From positions 124,001 to 188,000 of the forward strand of contig JAJUIK010000001.1 of assembly GCA_029267635.1 (NCBI GenBank): a DNA stretch of 64,000 nucleotides, written 5' to 3'. Positions 38,137-53,108 of the stretch are shown piece after piece; positions within the stretch are counted from its first letter, which is position 1; each line of letters starts with the position of its first letter. The DNA comes from Moraxellaceae bacterium. Lineage in GTDB: Bacteria; Pseudomonadota; Gammaproteobacteria; Pseudomonadales; Moraxellaceae. Under the pieces are notes generated by a model that did no database searches, was not told the DNA's origin, and worked only from the letters and a program-made list of their open reading frames with translations. The translations under genes and the position numbers were made by a program.

Positions 38137-38774
38137 TGGCAAAGATTAACTTGCTCCCTTGGCGTGATGAGCTAAGAGAACAGCGAAAAAAACAATTCAT
38201 TATGATCTGTCTGGCTGTGGTGCTGTTAGGGGCTACATCGGTTGCTGGATCATGGTTCTATTACAACCAGAAACTTGCTGACCAGGAACAGGCCAACCAG
38301 CTGATTGTCAGTACCAACCAGAATCTGGATGTACAGCTGAAATCGCTTGAAGGCTTGCAAGAACGCCGTAATGCGGTGATCGAGCGTATGAAGCTGATTC
38401 AGGGCTTGCAAAGCCAGCGTCCAATCGCGGTACGTTTGATTGATGAGATTGTGCGCGTAACACCGGCCAATATGTACCTGACCAAATTTACCCGTGCTGG
38501 CGATAAATTTACCATTGAAGGCAAAGCAGAAAGTCCGAATACCGTGGCAGAGTTGCTGCGTGCTCTGGAGGCTTCACCTTGGTACCGTAATGCCTTTATG
38601 AATTCGTTCCTGGCTGCAGCAGAAGAGCAAAAAGACAAAGCACCAAGTTCGATTGTGCCGCGTGTCGAAGAGCGTTATGGCAGTTTTGTGGTGACCGTTG
38701 ATTTAGGGGAAATTGCAACCACGACGGATACTGAAACAGCAACACATTCAGCAGCAGTGGGGGCAGCGAAATGA
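38136..38774 (+). CDS. pilN: Type IV pilus assembly protein PilN (ComN)
   Basis: Bitopic inner-membrane protein of the alignment complex. The 212-residue protein begins with the PilM-binding motif INLLPWRDELRE (residues 4-15), has one membrane segment (about 22-44), then a coiled-coil and a ferredoxin-like periplasmic domain. Start overlaps the pilM stop by one base; its end overlaps pilO by four. Confidence 0.95.
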   Translation: MAKINLLPWRDELREQRKKQFIMICLAVVLLGATSVAGSWFYYNQKLADQEQANQLIVSTNQNLDVQLKSLEGLQERRNAVIERMKLIQGLQSQRPIAVRLIDEIVRVTPANMYLTKFTRAGDKFTIEGKAESPNTVAELLRALEASPWYRNAFMNSFLAAAEEQKDKAPSSIVPRVEERYGSFVVTVDLGEIATTTDTETATHSAAVGAAK

Positions 38775-39514
38775 GCCGCGACGAATTTGATCAAGTAGAT
38801 TATGAAGCTGCGATACCTGCGAAAAAGAAAATGACGCTGGATCAGTTTATACAACAATTTAATACCCTCGATCCAAATAATTATGGCAGCTGGCCAGCTT
38901 CAGTGAAAGTCACCTGCTGGATCTTTATTTTTCTTTTGGTGGGTGCGGTTGGTTATTTCTTGGCGATTAAGCCCAAGCTTGAGGCGATCAGTAATGCTCA
39001 GGCGCAGGAACAGAATTTGCTGCAAGAATTTCGTGAGAAAGATTCTAAATTGCGTAATTTGCAGCAATACCAAGCGCAATTGCAGGAAATGGAAGCTAAT
39101 TTTAACCAGCAATTAGAGCAGTTGCCGAAAGAAACTGAAATTCCAGGCTTGGTTGAAGATATCAACGTGACCGGGGTGAATTCAGGTCTGAAGTTTAAAA
39201 ATATCCGTTTAGAGGATGAAATTAAACAAGAGTTCTTTATTGAACAGCCGATTGATATTCAGGCGACCGGTGATTATCACGCTTTCGGTGCATTTGTCAG
39301 TGGAATTGCTGCTTTGCCGCGTATCGTGACTTTGCATGACTTTACCATTGAAGGTAAGGCAAGTACGGATAAAAAGGCCGCAGATATTCCTGAAGTAACC
39401 TATTCCGTGAAAGCAAAAACCTATCGTTATATCAGTGTAGAAGAACAGACGAAAAAAGCAGCAGAGGCGGGCCAAACGACCGCCCCAGCAGGACAAGGGG
39501 AGCAAGCGAAATGA
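38771..39514 (+). CDS. pilO: Type IV pilus assembly protein PilO (ComO)
   Basis: Partner of PilN; the pair forms the periplasmic clamp between PilM and PilP. The 247-residue protein has a cytoplasmic N-terminus of about 48 residues, one membrane segment (about 46-66), a coiled-coil (about 70-120) and a periplasmic domain with GNTG-type replacement VTGVNSGLKF. Overlaps pilN and pilP by four bases each. Confidence 0.94.
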   Translation: MSRDEFDQVDYEAAIPAKKKMTLDQFIQQFNTLDPNNYGSWPASVKVTCWIFIFLLVGAVGYFLAIKPKLEAISNAQAQEQNLLQEFREKDSKLRNLQQYQAQLQEMEANFNQQLEQLPKETEIPGLVEDINVTGVNSGLKFKNIRLEDEIKQEFFIEQPIDIQATGDYHAFGAFVSGIAALPRIVTLHDFTIEGKASTDKKAADIPEVTYSVKAKTYRYISVEEQTKKAAEAGQTTAPAGQGEQAK

Positions 39515-40041
39515 TGAATAAGAAGCTCTCAACTGCGGTATTGACTGTGGGACTGTTGTTGGTGGGATGTGACTCACGTATTGATGCGGTCAATCAACAA
39601 ATGGCGGTGATTCGTAACCAGCCACCATTGCCGATTGAGCCAGCACCGGTATTCACCCCTGTGCCGACCTTTGACTACGCTGCGCAACAATTGCGAAGCC
39701 CATTCCTGCCAACTTCGCTCGCGACTGAGTTGCGCATTATGGCGGGCAAGCGTGTGTATCCGAATTTATCACGTCCGCAGCAACCGCTAGAAAGTTATGC
39801 GATTGAAACCTTGAATATGAAAGGCAGTCTGCGGAGTAAAACCGGTCAGGTGATGGCGCTGATCCAGACGCCGGACGGTGAAATCGAGCGGGTACAGGTG
39901 GGAAGTTATATGGGGATGAACCATGGCCGTATCATCAAGATCAGCCCAACCCAAATTGATTTAATCGAAATCATTCCTGATGGTCGTGAAGGTTATGTTG
40001 AACGTCCAAGAAGTCTCGTGCTGATTGGTCCAGCATCATAA
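39511..40041 (+). CDS. pilP: Type IV pilus lipoprotein PilP (ComL)
   Basis: Lipoprotein joining PilNO to the PilQ secretin. The 176-residue precursor has a lipobox LLVGC (Cys at residue 20), a disordered Pro-rich stretch with PFLP, and the C-terminal beta domain (LNMKGSLRSKTGQVMALI ... GMNHGRIIKI). Two ATGs stand in tandem; either could start. It ends 16 bp before pilQ. Confidence 0.94.
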   Translation: MMNKKLSTAVLTVGLLLVGCDSRIDAVNQQMAVIRNQPPLPIEPAPVFTPVPTFDYAAQQLRSPFLPTSLATELRIMAGKRVYPNLSRPQQPLESYAIETLNMKGSLRSKTGQVMALIQTPDGEIERVQVGSYMGMNHGRIIKISPTQIDLIEIIPDGREGYVERPRSLVLIGPAS

Positions 40042-40057
40042 AATCAAGGGAATAACA

Positions 40058-42175
40058 ATGAAAAAGCATTTTAAAGAATTTTTAATTGGGGATAGTAATA
40101 CAATGAACCCTTTATTTCGCCAATTCTCTCTGGGTGTTGTTGCAGCAGCCGTCATGCAGGCTGCGAGTGCACAGGTGAGCATTACTAATGTGGTACCGAT
40201 GCAAATTCCGGGACAGGGCACTGAAATTCGTGTGATGTTCAATGGCTTGCCACCACAACCCCAAGCCTACCAATTAGAACAACCCTCACGATTAATTTTG
40301 GACTTTGATAAAGCGCAACAGTCTTTGAATCAAACTTCGATTCCAGTGGCAACAAATGAAGCAAGCTCTATAGAGGTGGCTTCTGACGCGCAGCGTTCAC
40401 GTGTCATTGTGAATCTGAAAGACGCTGGTGCATTTACCACGCGTACAGAAGGCAATACTTTTATTCTTAAAATTAATGCTGCACAACAAGCTTCTTCTAT
40501 CTTGACGCCGGTCAGTAAACCAGTAGCACAAGGCGTATCGAACATTGGCTTCCAGCGTGGCAGTCAGGGTGAGGGGCAGGTGGTGATTGATTTGCTCGGT
40601 GCGAATACACCGGTAGATGTACAGCAACAAGGCAGTAAAGTCGTCGTGCGCATGCTGGGGAATAAAATTCCGTCACATTTGGCTCGCCGTTTAAATGTCA
40701 ATGATTTTGCGACGCCTGTATCCACAGTGGATGCCTACAATGATGGTGGTAATGGTGTCATTACCATTCAATCTGCAGGTAGCTATGAATATATGGCTTA
40801 TCAGACAGAAAATAAGCTCACTATTAGCTTGAAACGTCCAGAAGATAAAAATCCATTAAAGCCGCGTGCAGCCAATCACTATACCGGTAAAAAGATTTCT
40901 TTAGATTTTCAGGATATTGAAGTTCGTCGTGTTCTACAGTTGCTGGCTGATTTTACTGGCATCAATATGGTGGCAGCAGATAGCGTACAGGGTAATATTA
41001 CTTTGCGTCTGAAAGATGTGCCTTGGGATCAGGCCCTAGATATTATTTTGAAAACTAGAAATCTGGATAAACGCCGTAATGGCAATGTGATCTGGATTGC
41101 TCCCGTTTCTGAATTAATCAAGGCGGAAGAAGAAGAAGCAAAAGCAATTGCTCAAAGCGTTAAACTTGCGCCAATTCAAACGGATTATATCCAGCTGAGT
41201 TATGCCAAAGCGGCAGATGTACTCAAACTGCTGGAAGAGACTCGTGACGGTAAAGGCGCAGTAGCAAACAGAACAGCGACTTCTGATTCGTTAGCTTTGG
41301 AAAGTCTATTAAGTCCACGAGGCAGTGCTGTTGCGGATACGCGTACCAATACACTCATTATCAATGATACTGCGCAGAATATTGACAAAGTGCGCAAAAT
41401 GATTGACCTGATTGATGTACAGGTGAAGCAGGTCATGGTTGAGGCGCGGATTGTGCGTGCGACAACCAGTTTCTCTAAAGAGCTAGGAATTGAATGGGGA
41501 GTTTTTAAACGCTCGTCTATGAACCCTACTTGGGATAATGGGAAATATAATCCAACAGGGGGGCTAAGCATTGATTTAGGTACACCAAGTGCGCCGGCAG
41601 GAACTTTCTCGTTTGGTTTGCTTAAACTATCTGATCTGATGCTTGACTTGCAGTTGTCAGCCTTACAAGCAGATGGCTTTGGTGAGGTCATTTCAACACC
41701 GAAAGTTTTGACAACGGATAAGCAAAAAGCGAAAGTGTCAACAGGTCAAGAAGTGCCTTATCAAACCACTGAGAATTCTACAGGTGGCTTACCAGGCAGT
41801 GGAACTGTAACCACAGAATTTAAAGAAGTTTTATTAAGTTTAGAGGTGACGCCAAGTATTACACCGGATGGTAAGGTGGCGATGGCACTTAATATTACGA
41901 AAGATTCTATTACCGATGCAGCTGTGAATGGTGAGCCGATTTTAAATACCAATGAAATTGATACCAATGTATTGGTAAATAATGGTGAAACGATCGTTCT
42001 GGGTGGTGTATTTGAGCAAACAACCTTAAATGAAGAAACAAAAGTTCCTTTCTTTGGTGATTTGCCGGGTATTGGCCGTTTATTCCGTAACTCTACCAAG
42101 AGTAATGATAAACAAGAATTGCTGATTTTCGTGACGCCACGAATTGTTAATGACAGTGTTACTGGAAATCATTAA
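40058..42175 (+). CDS. pilQ: Type IV pilus secretin PilQ (ComQ)
   Basis: Outer-membrane secretin through which the pilus passes. With the ATG at 40058 (AAGGGA 7 bases upstream) the protein has 705 residues: an unusual 15-residue leader before a normal signal peptide (MNPLFRQFSLGVVAAAVMQAASA), two AMIN domains (about 40-270), N0/N1 domains (SLDFQDIEVRRVLQLLADF), and the secretin core to the end (VPFFGDLPGIGRLFRN, ELLIFVTPRIV). The second ATG at 40103 would start right at the signal peptide and is an equally likely start. Confidence 0.94.
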   Translation: MKKHFKEFLIGDSNTMNPLFRQFSLGVVAAAVMQAASAQVSITNVVPMQIPGQGTEIRVMFNGLPPQPQAYQLEQPSRLILDFDKAQQSLNQTSIPVATNEASSIEVASDAQRSRVIVNLKDAGAFTTRTEGNTFILKINAAQQASSILTPVSKPVAQGVSNIGFQRGSQGEGQVVIDLLGANTPVDVQQQGSKVVVRMLGNKIPSHLARRLNVNDFATPVSTVDAYNDGGNGVITIQSAGSYEYMAYQTENKLTISLKRPEDKNPLKPRAANHYTGKKISLDFQDIEVRRVLQLLADFTGINMVAADSVQGNITLRLKDVPWDQALDIILKTRNLDKRRNGNVIWIAPVSELIKAEEEEAKAIAQSVKLAPIQTDYIQLSYAKAADVLKLLEETRDGKGAVANRTATSDSLALESLLSPRGSAVADTRTNTLIINDTAQNIDKVRKMIDLIDVQVKQVMVEARIVRATTSFSKELGIEWGVFKRSSMNPTWDNGKYNPTGGLSIDLGTPSAPAGTFSFGLLKLSDLMLDLQLSALQADGFGEVISTPKVLTTDKQKAKVSTGQEVPYQTTENSTGGLPGSGTVTTEFKEVLLSLEVTPSITPDGKVAMALNITKDSITDAAVNGEPILNTNEIDTNVLVNNGETIVLGGVFEQTTLNEETKVPFFGDLPGIGRLFRNSTKSNDKQELLIFVTPRIVNDSVTGNH

Positions 42176-42211
42176 TATATTTTCAATTCAAGTAATTCAA
42201 TAGGTGACTCC

Positions 42212-42742
42212 TTGCCAAGCAAAGAGTTTGAAACCCTGCCAAATATTTATTTGGTAGGGCCCATGGGGGCGGGTAAAACCACAGTTGGGCGCCATCTGGC
42301 AGAACTACTAGGACGTGAGTTCCTGGATAGTGATCATGAAATTGAGCGCAAAACTGGGGCAACCATCCCCTGGATCTTTGAGAAAGAAGGTGAGTCAGGC
42401 TTTCGCAGTCGTGAAACCAGTGTGATTGATGAATTGACTCAGCGCTCACAACTGGTTTTGGCGACCGGCGGTGGTGCGGTTACCCAAAAACCCAACCGTG
42501 AATTCTTAAAACAGCGTGGTATCGTTATTTATCTTTATACCCCGGTTGATCTTCAGCTCCAACGTACCTATCGCGATAAAAACCGTCCGTTATTACAAGT
42601 CGAAAATCCTGAACAAAAATTGCGTGATTTACTGGATGTACGTGATCCTTTGTATCGAGAAATTGCAGATTATATTATTGAAACCCATCAAGGTGCAGCC
42701 AAAGATCTGGCGCAAAAAATCTTGCAAATGATTGCTGCCTAA
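42212..42742 (+). CDS. aroK: Shikimate kinase AroK
   Basis: Phosphorylates shikimate in aromatic amino-acid synthesis. The 176-residue protein has the P-loop GPMGAGKT (16-23), the DSD metal site (about 40), the shikimate-binding FRSRE and GGGAV, and the RDKNRPLL lid. The start is a TTG with AGGTGA just upstream; no ATG gives a complete P-loop N-terminus. It follows pilQ by 36 bp and precedes aroB by 37 bp. Confidence 0.94.
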   Translation: MPSKEFETLPNIYLVGPMGAGKTTVGRHLAELLGREFLDSDHEIERKTGATIPWIFEKEGESGFRSRETSVIDELTQRSQLVLATGGGAVTQKPNREFLKQRGIVIYLYTPVDLQLQRTYRDKNRPLLQVENPEQKLRDLLDVRDPLYREIADYIIETHQGAAKDLAQKILQMIAA

Positions 42743-42779
42743 ACGTTACATTAATTGAATTTTACAGGTTCTCACTGTC

Positions 42780-43865
42780 ATGCAAACCTTACATGTTGAA
42801 TTAGGCGATCGCCGTTATCCGATTTTTATTGGGAGTGATCTGAATCCGCAAGAATTACTGGTACCTTATATTAAAGGGCAGCAGGTGATGATTGTGACTA
42901 ACAGCACGGTTGCCCCTTTATATCTGCAGCATTATGGGGATGCCATACAGGCTTTAGGAAAAACAGTGGCAACCTGTATTTTGCCCGATGGGGAAAAATA
43001 CAAGGATATTCAGCATTTAAATCTGATTTTTGATGCTTTGCTGGAGGCCGGTTTTAATCGTGACTGTACGGTACTGGCATTGGGCGGTGGGGTCATTGGT
43101 GATATGGCCGGTTTTGCATCAGCCTGCTTTCAACGTGGGGTTTATTTTATCCAGGTACCGACCACCTTGTTGTCTCAGGTCGATTCCAGTGTAGGCGGAA
43201 AAACCGGGATTAATCATCCCTTGGGTAAAAACATGATCGGGGCATTCCAGCAACCGCAAGTGGTTCTTGCAGATATGTCTCAGCTGAAAACTCTCCCTGA
43301 TCGTGAATTATCGGCTGGCTTGGCTGAGGTCATTAAATATGCACTTTTGGGTGATCTCGAATTTTTAGCCTGGCTGGAACAGCATATGGAGGCACTAGTT
43401 GCGCGTGATCCTGAACTGTTGGCCGAAGCTGTATACCGTTCTTGTGCACATAAAGCCCGCATCGTGGCCAATGATGAAAAAGAACAGGGTGAACGTGCCT
43501 TGTTGAATTTGGGTCATACTTTTGGTCATGCTATCGAATCTTATTTGGGATATGGTGAGTGGCTGCATGGTGAAGCCGTGGCGACAGGAATGGTAATGGC
43601 TGCAGATCTGTCACAACGTATGGGCTGGATTTCTACGGAAGATCTGCAACGTACAAAAAATATCATTCAACGGGCCCATTTGCCGATACTATGTCCACCG
43701 ATTCCACTTGATGAATTCTTGGCCTATATGTCACATGATAAAAAAGTGCTGAATGGCCAGTTGCGTCTTGTTCTTTTGCGTCAGCTGGGGCAGGCGGTGA
43801 TTACCAAGGAATTTGACGTGGAATTAATGCAGCAAGCCATTTTGGCCAATCAACTCAGCGCATAA
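42780..43865 (+). CDS. aroB: 3-Dehydroquinate synthase AroB
   Basis: Makes 3-dehydroquinate from DAHP, second step of the shikimate pathway. The 361-residue NAD- and metal-dependent enzyme has the DGEKYKD block, [11 protein letters not shown] (NAD binding, about residue 101), [21 protein letters not shown], and metal ligands in [20 protein letters not shown] and WLHGEAVA. It lies between aroK and the SPOR-like gene. Confidence 0.96.
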   Translation: MQTLHVELGDRRYPIFIGSDLNPQELLVPYIKGQQVMIVTNSTVAPLYLQHYGDAIQALGKTVATCILPDGEKYKDIQHLNLIFDALLEAGFNRDCTVLALGGGVIGDMAGFASACFQRGVYFIQVPTTLLSQVDSSVGGKTGINHPLGKNMIGAFQQPQVVLADMSQLKTLPDRELSAGLAEVIKYALLGDLEFLAWLEQHMEALVARDPELLAEAVYRSCAHKARIVANDEKEQGERALLNLGHTFGHAIESYLGYGEWLHGEAVATGMVMAADLSQRMGWISTEDLQRTKNIIQRAHLPILCPPIPLDEFLAYMSHDKKVLNGQLRLVLLRQLGQAVITKEFDVELMQQAILANQLSA

Positions 43866-43871
43866 GGTGGA

Positions 43872-44699
43872 ATGATGATGGCAATTCGCAAATCCTGGCA
43901 AAATATACATGCTTATATTTGGTTAGTTAGCGGATTGCTGTGCCTGTTATTGGCTTTTATTTTTTGGGTGATGACGGATAGTGATGAATTGGTTGAAGTG
44001 GGTAAACCGATTGAATCAACCACACAAGTTCAGATTCAGCCCGAAAAAGTGGCAACAATGACCCAACTTGGTGCATTAACCAAAGAAGTTCGGCCGTTGA
44101 ATTTAACGTCACGTACGGTCACTGTTGGGGAGCATGAAGCAGAGTTTCGTGGTACCAAATTTATCAAGGAACAGCAAAGACAGTGGACGATTGAGCTGTT
44201 TCGTGTTGCTGAAGAAGATATCATCAAAAGTTTTTTACAGCAGCGCCCAGACCGGAAAATTTTTGTGTATTTCCGTTTAACCGGACAGGACCAAATTGAA
44301 CAATATGTACTGAGTTACGGCATCTTTCAAAATGCAGATGCGGCGCAAAAACAATTAGACACCCTGAACTTAAAGCTTCCGCAATCTATCCAGCCACAGA
44401 TTCGTAGCTTTGCGGATTATGCACCTTTTGTGAATGACTTGGGTATGGAAGAAGTCACCATAAATAGTCCATTGTATGCGGTGCAGTTAAAACCGGCAGC
44501 TTTGCCCAAAGAGCCAGAACCCTTGTTAGATAAGCTTAAAAAAGCCCTGTCACCTCCAGAAAATAAAAACTTGACACCGGATTCCACCACGACCACTACG
44601 ATTACCCGTCGTGATCAGGAAGGAAATGTGGTGGATGTGCAGCGTTCACAAAGTCAGGTGAATTCAGCTGAAAAGCCTGTCATGTCTGCAGAGGAATAA
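43872..44699 (+). CDS. SPOR-like inner-membrane protein, DamX position
   Basis: A 275-residue bitopic protein: one membrane segment (about residues 15-36), a linker, then a region about 95-180 (WTIELFRV ... YVLSYGIFQNADAAQKQLDTL ... QIRSFADY) that follows the SPOR-domain pattern, which binds denuded glycan at the septum. The tail is rich in Thr and Pro. Its place after aroK-aroB is that of damX in many gammaproteobacteria. Three ATGs stand in tandem; the third (43878) is best spaced from AAGGTGG. The SPOR call is an inference from pattern and position. Confidence 0.7.
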   Translation: MMMAIRKSWQNIHAYIWLVSGLLCLLLAFIFWVMTDSDELVEVGKPIESTTQVQIQPEKVATMTQLGALTKEVRPLNLTSRTVTVGEHEAEFRGTKFIKEQQRQWTIELFRVAEEDIIKSFLQQRPDRKIFVYFRLTGQDQIEQYVLSYGIFQNADAAQKQLDTLNLKLPQSIQPQIRSFADYAPFVNDLGMEEVTINSPLYAVQLKPAALPKEPEPLLDKLKKALSPPENKNLTPDSTTTTTITRRDQEGNVVDVQRSQSQVNSAEKPVMSAEE

Positions 44700-44766
44700 G
44701 CCTGCTGATCCTTTTAATGGCATCCGGTCTAAAATAGAGCAGAATTAAAACATCATAAAAATATTT

Positions 44767-44783
44767 TGCACAAATTTAGTGCA
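44767..44783. promoter_or_regulatory. NtrC-like binding palindrome upstream of gltB
   Basis: TGCACAAATTTAGTGCA fits the NtrC consensus core TGCAC-N7-GTGCA exactly. It lies about 85 bp upstream of the sigma-54 promoter, a normal distance for an enhancer site. Confidence 0.6.
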
Positions 44784-44866
44784 ATAAAGATTGATCAATT
44801 TGTAATTTTTATAACAAAGTTATTATTTTTTATAGGGTTGGGGTATTTTTTTTATTAATATTTTTT

Positions 44867-44883
44867 TTGGCATAATTTTTGCT
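44867..44883 (+). promoter_or_regulatory. Sigma-54 promoter of gltBD
   Basis: TTGGCATAATTTTTGCT: the -24 GG and -12 GC are exactly 10 bases apart as in the consensus TTGGCAC-N5-TTGCA. Transcription would start near 44894. Confidence 0.65.
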
Positions 44884-45169
44884 TTATTGGTGTGCTAATT
44901 GAGCTGTATGTCCCTATTTTGGCGCTAAAAGCTGCAATTGGTGTGCGAAATCGTCAATGTTTCCTGCTTTAAAACAGTGCGCAGGAAAGAACAAAGCATT
45001 TTATGGGTAAAATTTACGCCATTTGTCATTAAAACAGCGTATATTTTATGCAGGAAAAAGTGCTTTTGATCGACATTTACCTGAAAGAGAGTAAATAGAC
45101 AAAATCGCAAAACAAGTGGATTGATTGTTTTTATGCTCGCAAGAGCCATGTTGAAAAGAAGGGTACGCT

Positions 45170-51132
<5,963 letters not shown>

Positions 51133-51151
51133 TCTAAATCCTTTGTTTCTT

Positions 51152-51180
51152 AAAAAGCCCGTTTGATACGGGCTTTTTTT
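51152..51180 (+). terminator. Terminator after gltBD
   Basis: AAAAAGCCCGT / ACGGGCTTTTTTT stem with a five-base loop. Confidence 0.88.
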
Positions 51181-51414
51181 ATGGCTCAAGAAAATGGACT
51201 GTTTTTAATCTGTAGCAGAATGCAGGTAGCTCCTCTGGTTTTTTAAATGCAATTTATAAAATAGAGGTTTATTTTTTTACAATTTTTATCTATTTGATTT
51301 TAAAATTATTTTCATAAATTAAATCGGTTAAGCAAAAGCAACAAAAATAAAGCAGTTTGCGATTACAATGAATTGAATGGCAGAAATAGAAAAAGAGCAG
51401 AGGAAAAGATAAGC

Positions 51415-52014
51415 ATGAAAATAATGCAAAAAATGCAAAAAATGGCATTGATCGCAGTCTTGGTGAGCAGTTTAAGTGTGTCGGGTTGTGGTTATAACAC
51501 GCTACAAGTCAAGGATGAGGCAGTGACCGCCTCTTGGTCAGAAGTGCAGAACCAGTATCAACGCCGTGCTGATCTGGTGCCGAATCTGGTTAATGTGGTG
51601 AAGGGTTATGCCAAGCATGAAGAAAAAGTACTGGTTGAAGTGACGCAGGCGCGTGCCAATGTGGCGGGCTTAAAAGTCGATAAAGACGTATTGGATGATC
51701 CGGCCGCGTTCCAAAAATATCAAGAAGCGCAAGGGCAATTGACTGGGGCCTTATCGCGCCTGATTGCGGTTGCGGAAAATTACCCGGATTTAAAAGCCAA
51801 TGAACAGTTCCGTGATTTGCAGGCTCAGCTTGAAGGGACTGAAAACCGCATTGCGGTAGCGCGAAACCGTTATATTGCCTCGGTGCAGGATTTTAATGCC
51901 TACTCGCGCCAGTTCCCGCAAGTGATGACCGCCAAAGTGATTGGTATGCAACCGAAACCCAACTTTAGTGCCGAGCAAAGTGCGCAAACTGCACCGAAAG
52001 TATCCTTTGATTAG
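51415..52014 (+). CDS. lemA: LemA-family lipoprotein
   Basis: A 199-residue LemA protein. The signal peptide ends in the lipobox SVSGC (Cys at about residue 25), so it is a lipoprotein; the rest is a helical bundle with the LemA signature: VQNQYQRRADLVPNLVNVVKGYAKHE and NRIAVARNRYI. The ATG at 51415 (AGAGGAAA upstream) starts a clean signal peptide; the GTG/ATG frame upstream is rejected. It forms an operon with two TPM-domain genes. The role of LemA is not well defined. Confidence 0.9.
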   Translation: MKIMQKMQKMALIAVLVSSLSVSGCGYNTLQVKDEAVTASWSEVQNQYQRRADLVPNLVNVVKGYAKHEEKVLVEVTQARANVAGLKVDKDVLDDPAAFQKYQEAQGQLTGALSRLIAVAENYPDLKANEQFRDLQAQLEGTENRIAVARNRYIASVQDFNAYSRQFPQVMTAKVIGMQPKPNFSAEQSAQTAPKVSFD

Positions 52015-52043
52015 ATGTGCTCGTTGAGCAAAAGGATGGATGG

Positions 52044-53108
52044 ATGCATGTATTAAGCCAACAAAAAAAATCATGCAGTGTGATCTTGCAGCTAATGATG
52101 GTCTGTAGCGTCTTATGTGTTAGTTCAATCAGCTGGAGTGAAGTGGCTGATACAGGCGAGAATGCGGATACAGCAGTTGCTGCAAAAATCATTCAACAAT
52201 CACAAGACAACACTCAGCAGTCTGCAAATCCAGCAGCATCCTCGGCTACTCAAACAGCACCCATCGCCAATGATCTGACAGAGGGTGAATCGATCCGCGG
52301 CTTGCCTACACTGAATGAACCGGTGATTGATCAGGCCAATTTGCTGACAGCTACAGAAAAACAGGCCATTAGCCAGAAAATTCTGAATTTATACCAGCAG
52401 GGCAAAGCACAGATCGGAGTGATCATTGTCCCGACCACGGGTCAGGAAGATATTTTTGATTTTTCCATGCGGGTGGCGGAGCAATGGCAGCTCGGTTCAG
52501 CCAAGCAGGATAATGGTCTACTGATGGCGATTGCAGTGAATGATCACCGAATGCAGATTTTGACCGGTTATGGATTGGAAGGGGTGTTGCCCGACATTGT
52601 CGTGAGCCGAATCATTCGCAATCAGATCACCCCTTATTTTAAGCAAAATCAGTATGCTCAAGGGATTGAGGCTGGCTTAAATGAAATTGAACGGATTTTA
52701 AATCTGGATCCCGAGATTGCCCAGCAAGCTGCTGAAGAGCTTAAGCAGCGCCAGGAACAGGCGTTAAAACAGCAGCAAGCGCAACAAAAAACCTGGGGCA
52801 CGGCGTTATTAATTCTCATTGCCGGTGTGATTGGTTCCTATATCGTGGGTAAACCTTTAAGTGCGGCTACTGCAGGTGTTGTCGCCACGGTTGCCGGTCT
52901 GGTCAATGGGGCGGGAATACTGATTAGTCTATTACTCGGTGCGGGTATTTTTATTCTATTGATTAGCTCGATTGCACAACTTATTTTTCAACTGTTCTTG
53001 TCTTCTGCTGGACGTGGTGGCGGTCGCGGCGGAGGCTTTGGCGGTGGAGGCGGCTATCGCGGTGGCGGTGGTGGATTTGGTGGTGGAGGAGCATCAGGAT
53101 CATGGTAA
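52044..53108 (+). CDS. TPM-domain membrane protein, YgcG family
   Basis: A 354-residue protein: N-terminal signal/anchor (about residues 10-32), a low-complexity linker, a TPM domain (about 90-215, LNEPVIDQANLLTATEKQ ... QIGVIIVPTTGQEDIFDF ... DNGLLMAIAVNDHRMQI), a Gln-rich coiled-coil, one or two membrane segments (about 253-320), and a Gly-rich tail of some 30 residues ending GGGASGSW, usual for YgcG proteins. The ATG at 52044 has AGGA 7 bases upstream. It overlaps the next gene by 7 bases. Confidence 0.88.
   Translation: MHVLSQQKKSCSVILQLMMVCSVLCVSSISWSEVADTGENADTAVAAKIIQQSQDNTQQSANPAASSATQTAPIANDLTEGESIRGLPTLNEPVIDQANLLTATEKQAISQKILNLYQQGKAQIGVIIVPTTGQEDIFDFSMRVAEQWQLGSAKQDNGLLMAIAVNDHRMQILTGYGLEGVLPDIVVSRIIRNQITPYFKQNQYAQGIEAGLNEIERILNLDPEIAQQAAEELKQRQEQALKQQQAQQKTWGTALLILIAGVIGSYIVGKPLSAATAGVVATVAGLVNGAGILISLLLGAGIFILLISSIAQLIFQLFLSSAGRGGGRGGGFGGGGGYRGGGGGFGGGGASGSW

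Larger units (their letters stand above)
44700..45169. promoter_or_regulatory. Regulatory region and long leader of gltBD
   Basis: 470 bp without a gene. In order: an NtrC-like palindrome (44767-44783), a sigma-54 promoter (44867-44883), then a leader of about 275 bases before gltB with an 8-bp inverted repeat TTTCCTGC / GCAGGAAA (44960-44967, 44981-44988) and a further GCAGGAAA copy near 45050. Confidence 0.65.

Noticed and set aside
44925..45149. Minus-strand 74-codon frame in the gltB leader
   Set aside because: No ribosome site or family likeness, and it lies in a region better explained as the gltBD leader.
52990..53108. Gly-rich repeat tail of the TPM protein as a frameshift or assembly error
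   Set aside because: Such Gly-rich tails are usual in YgcG-type TPM proteins, and the stop fits the overlap with the next gene.
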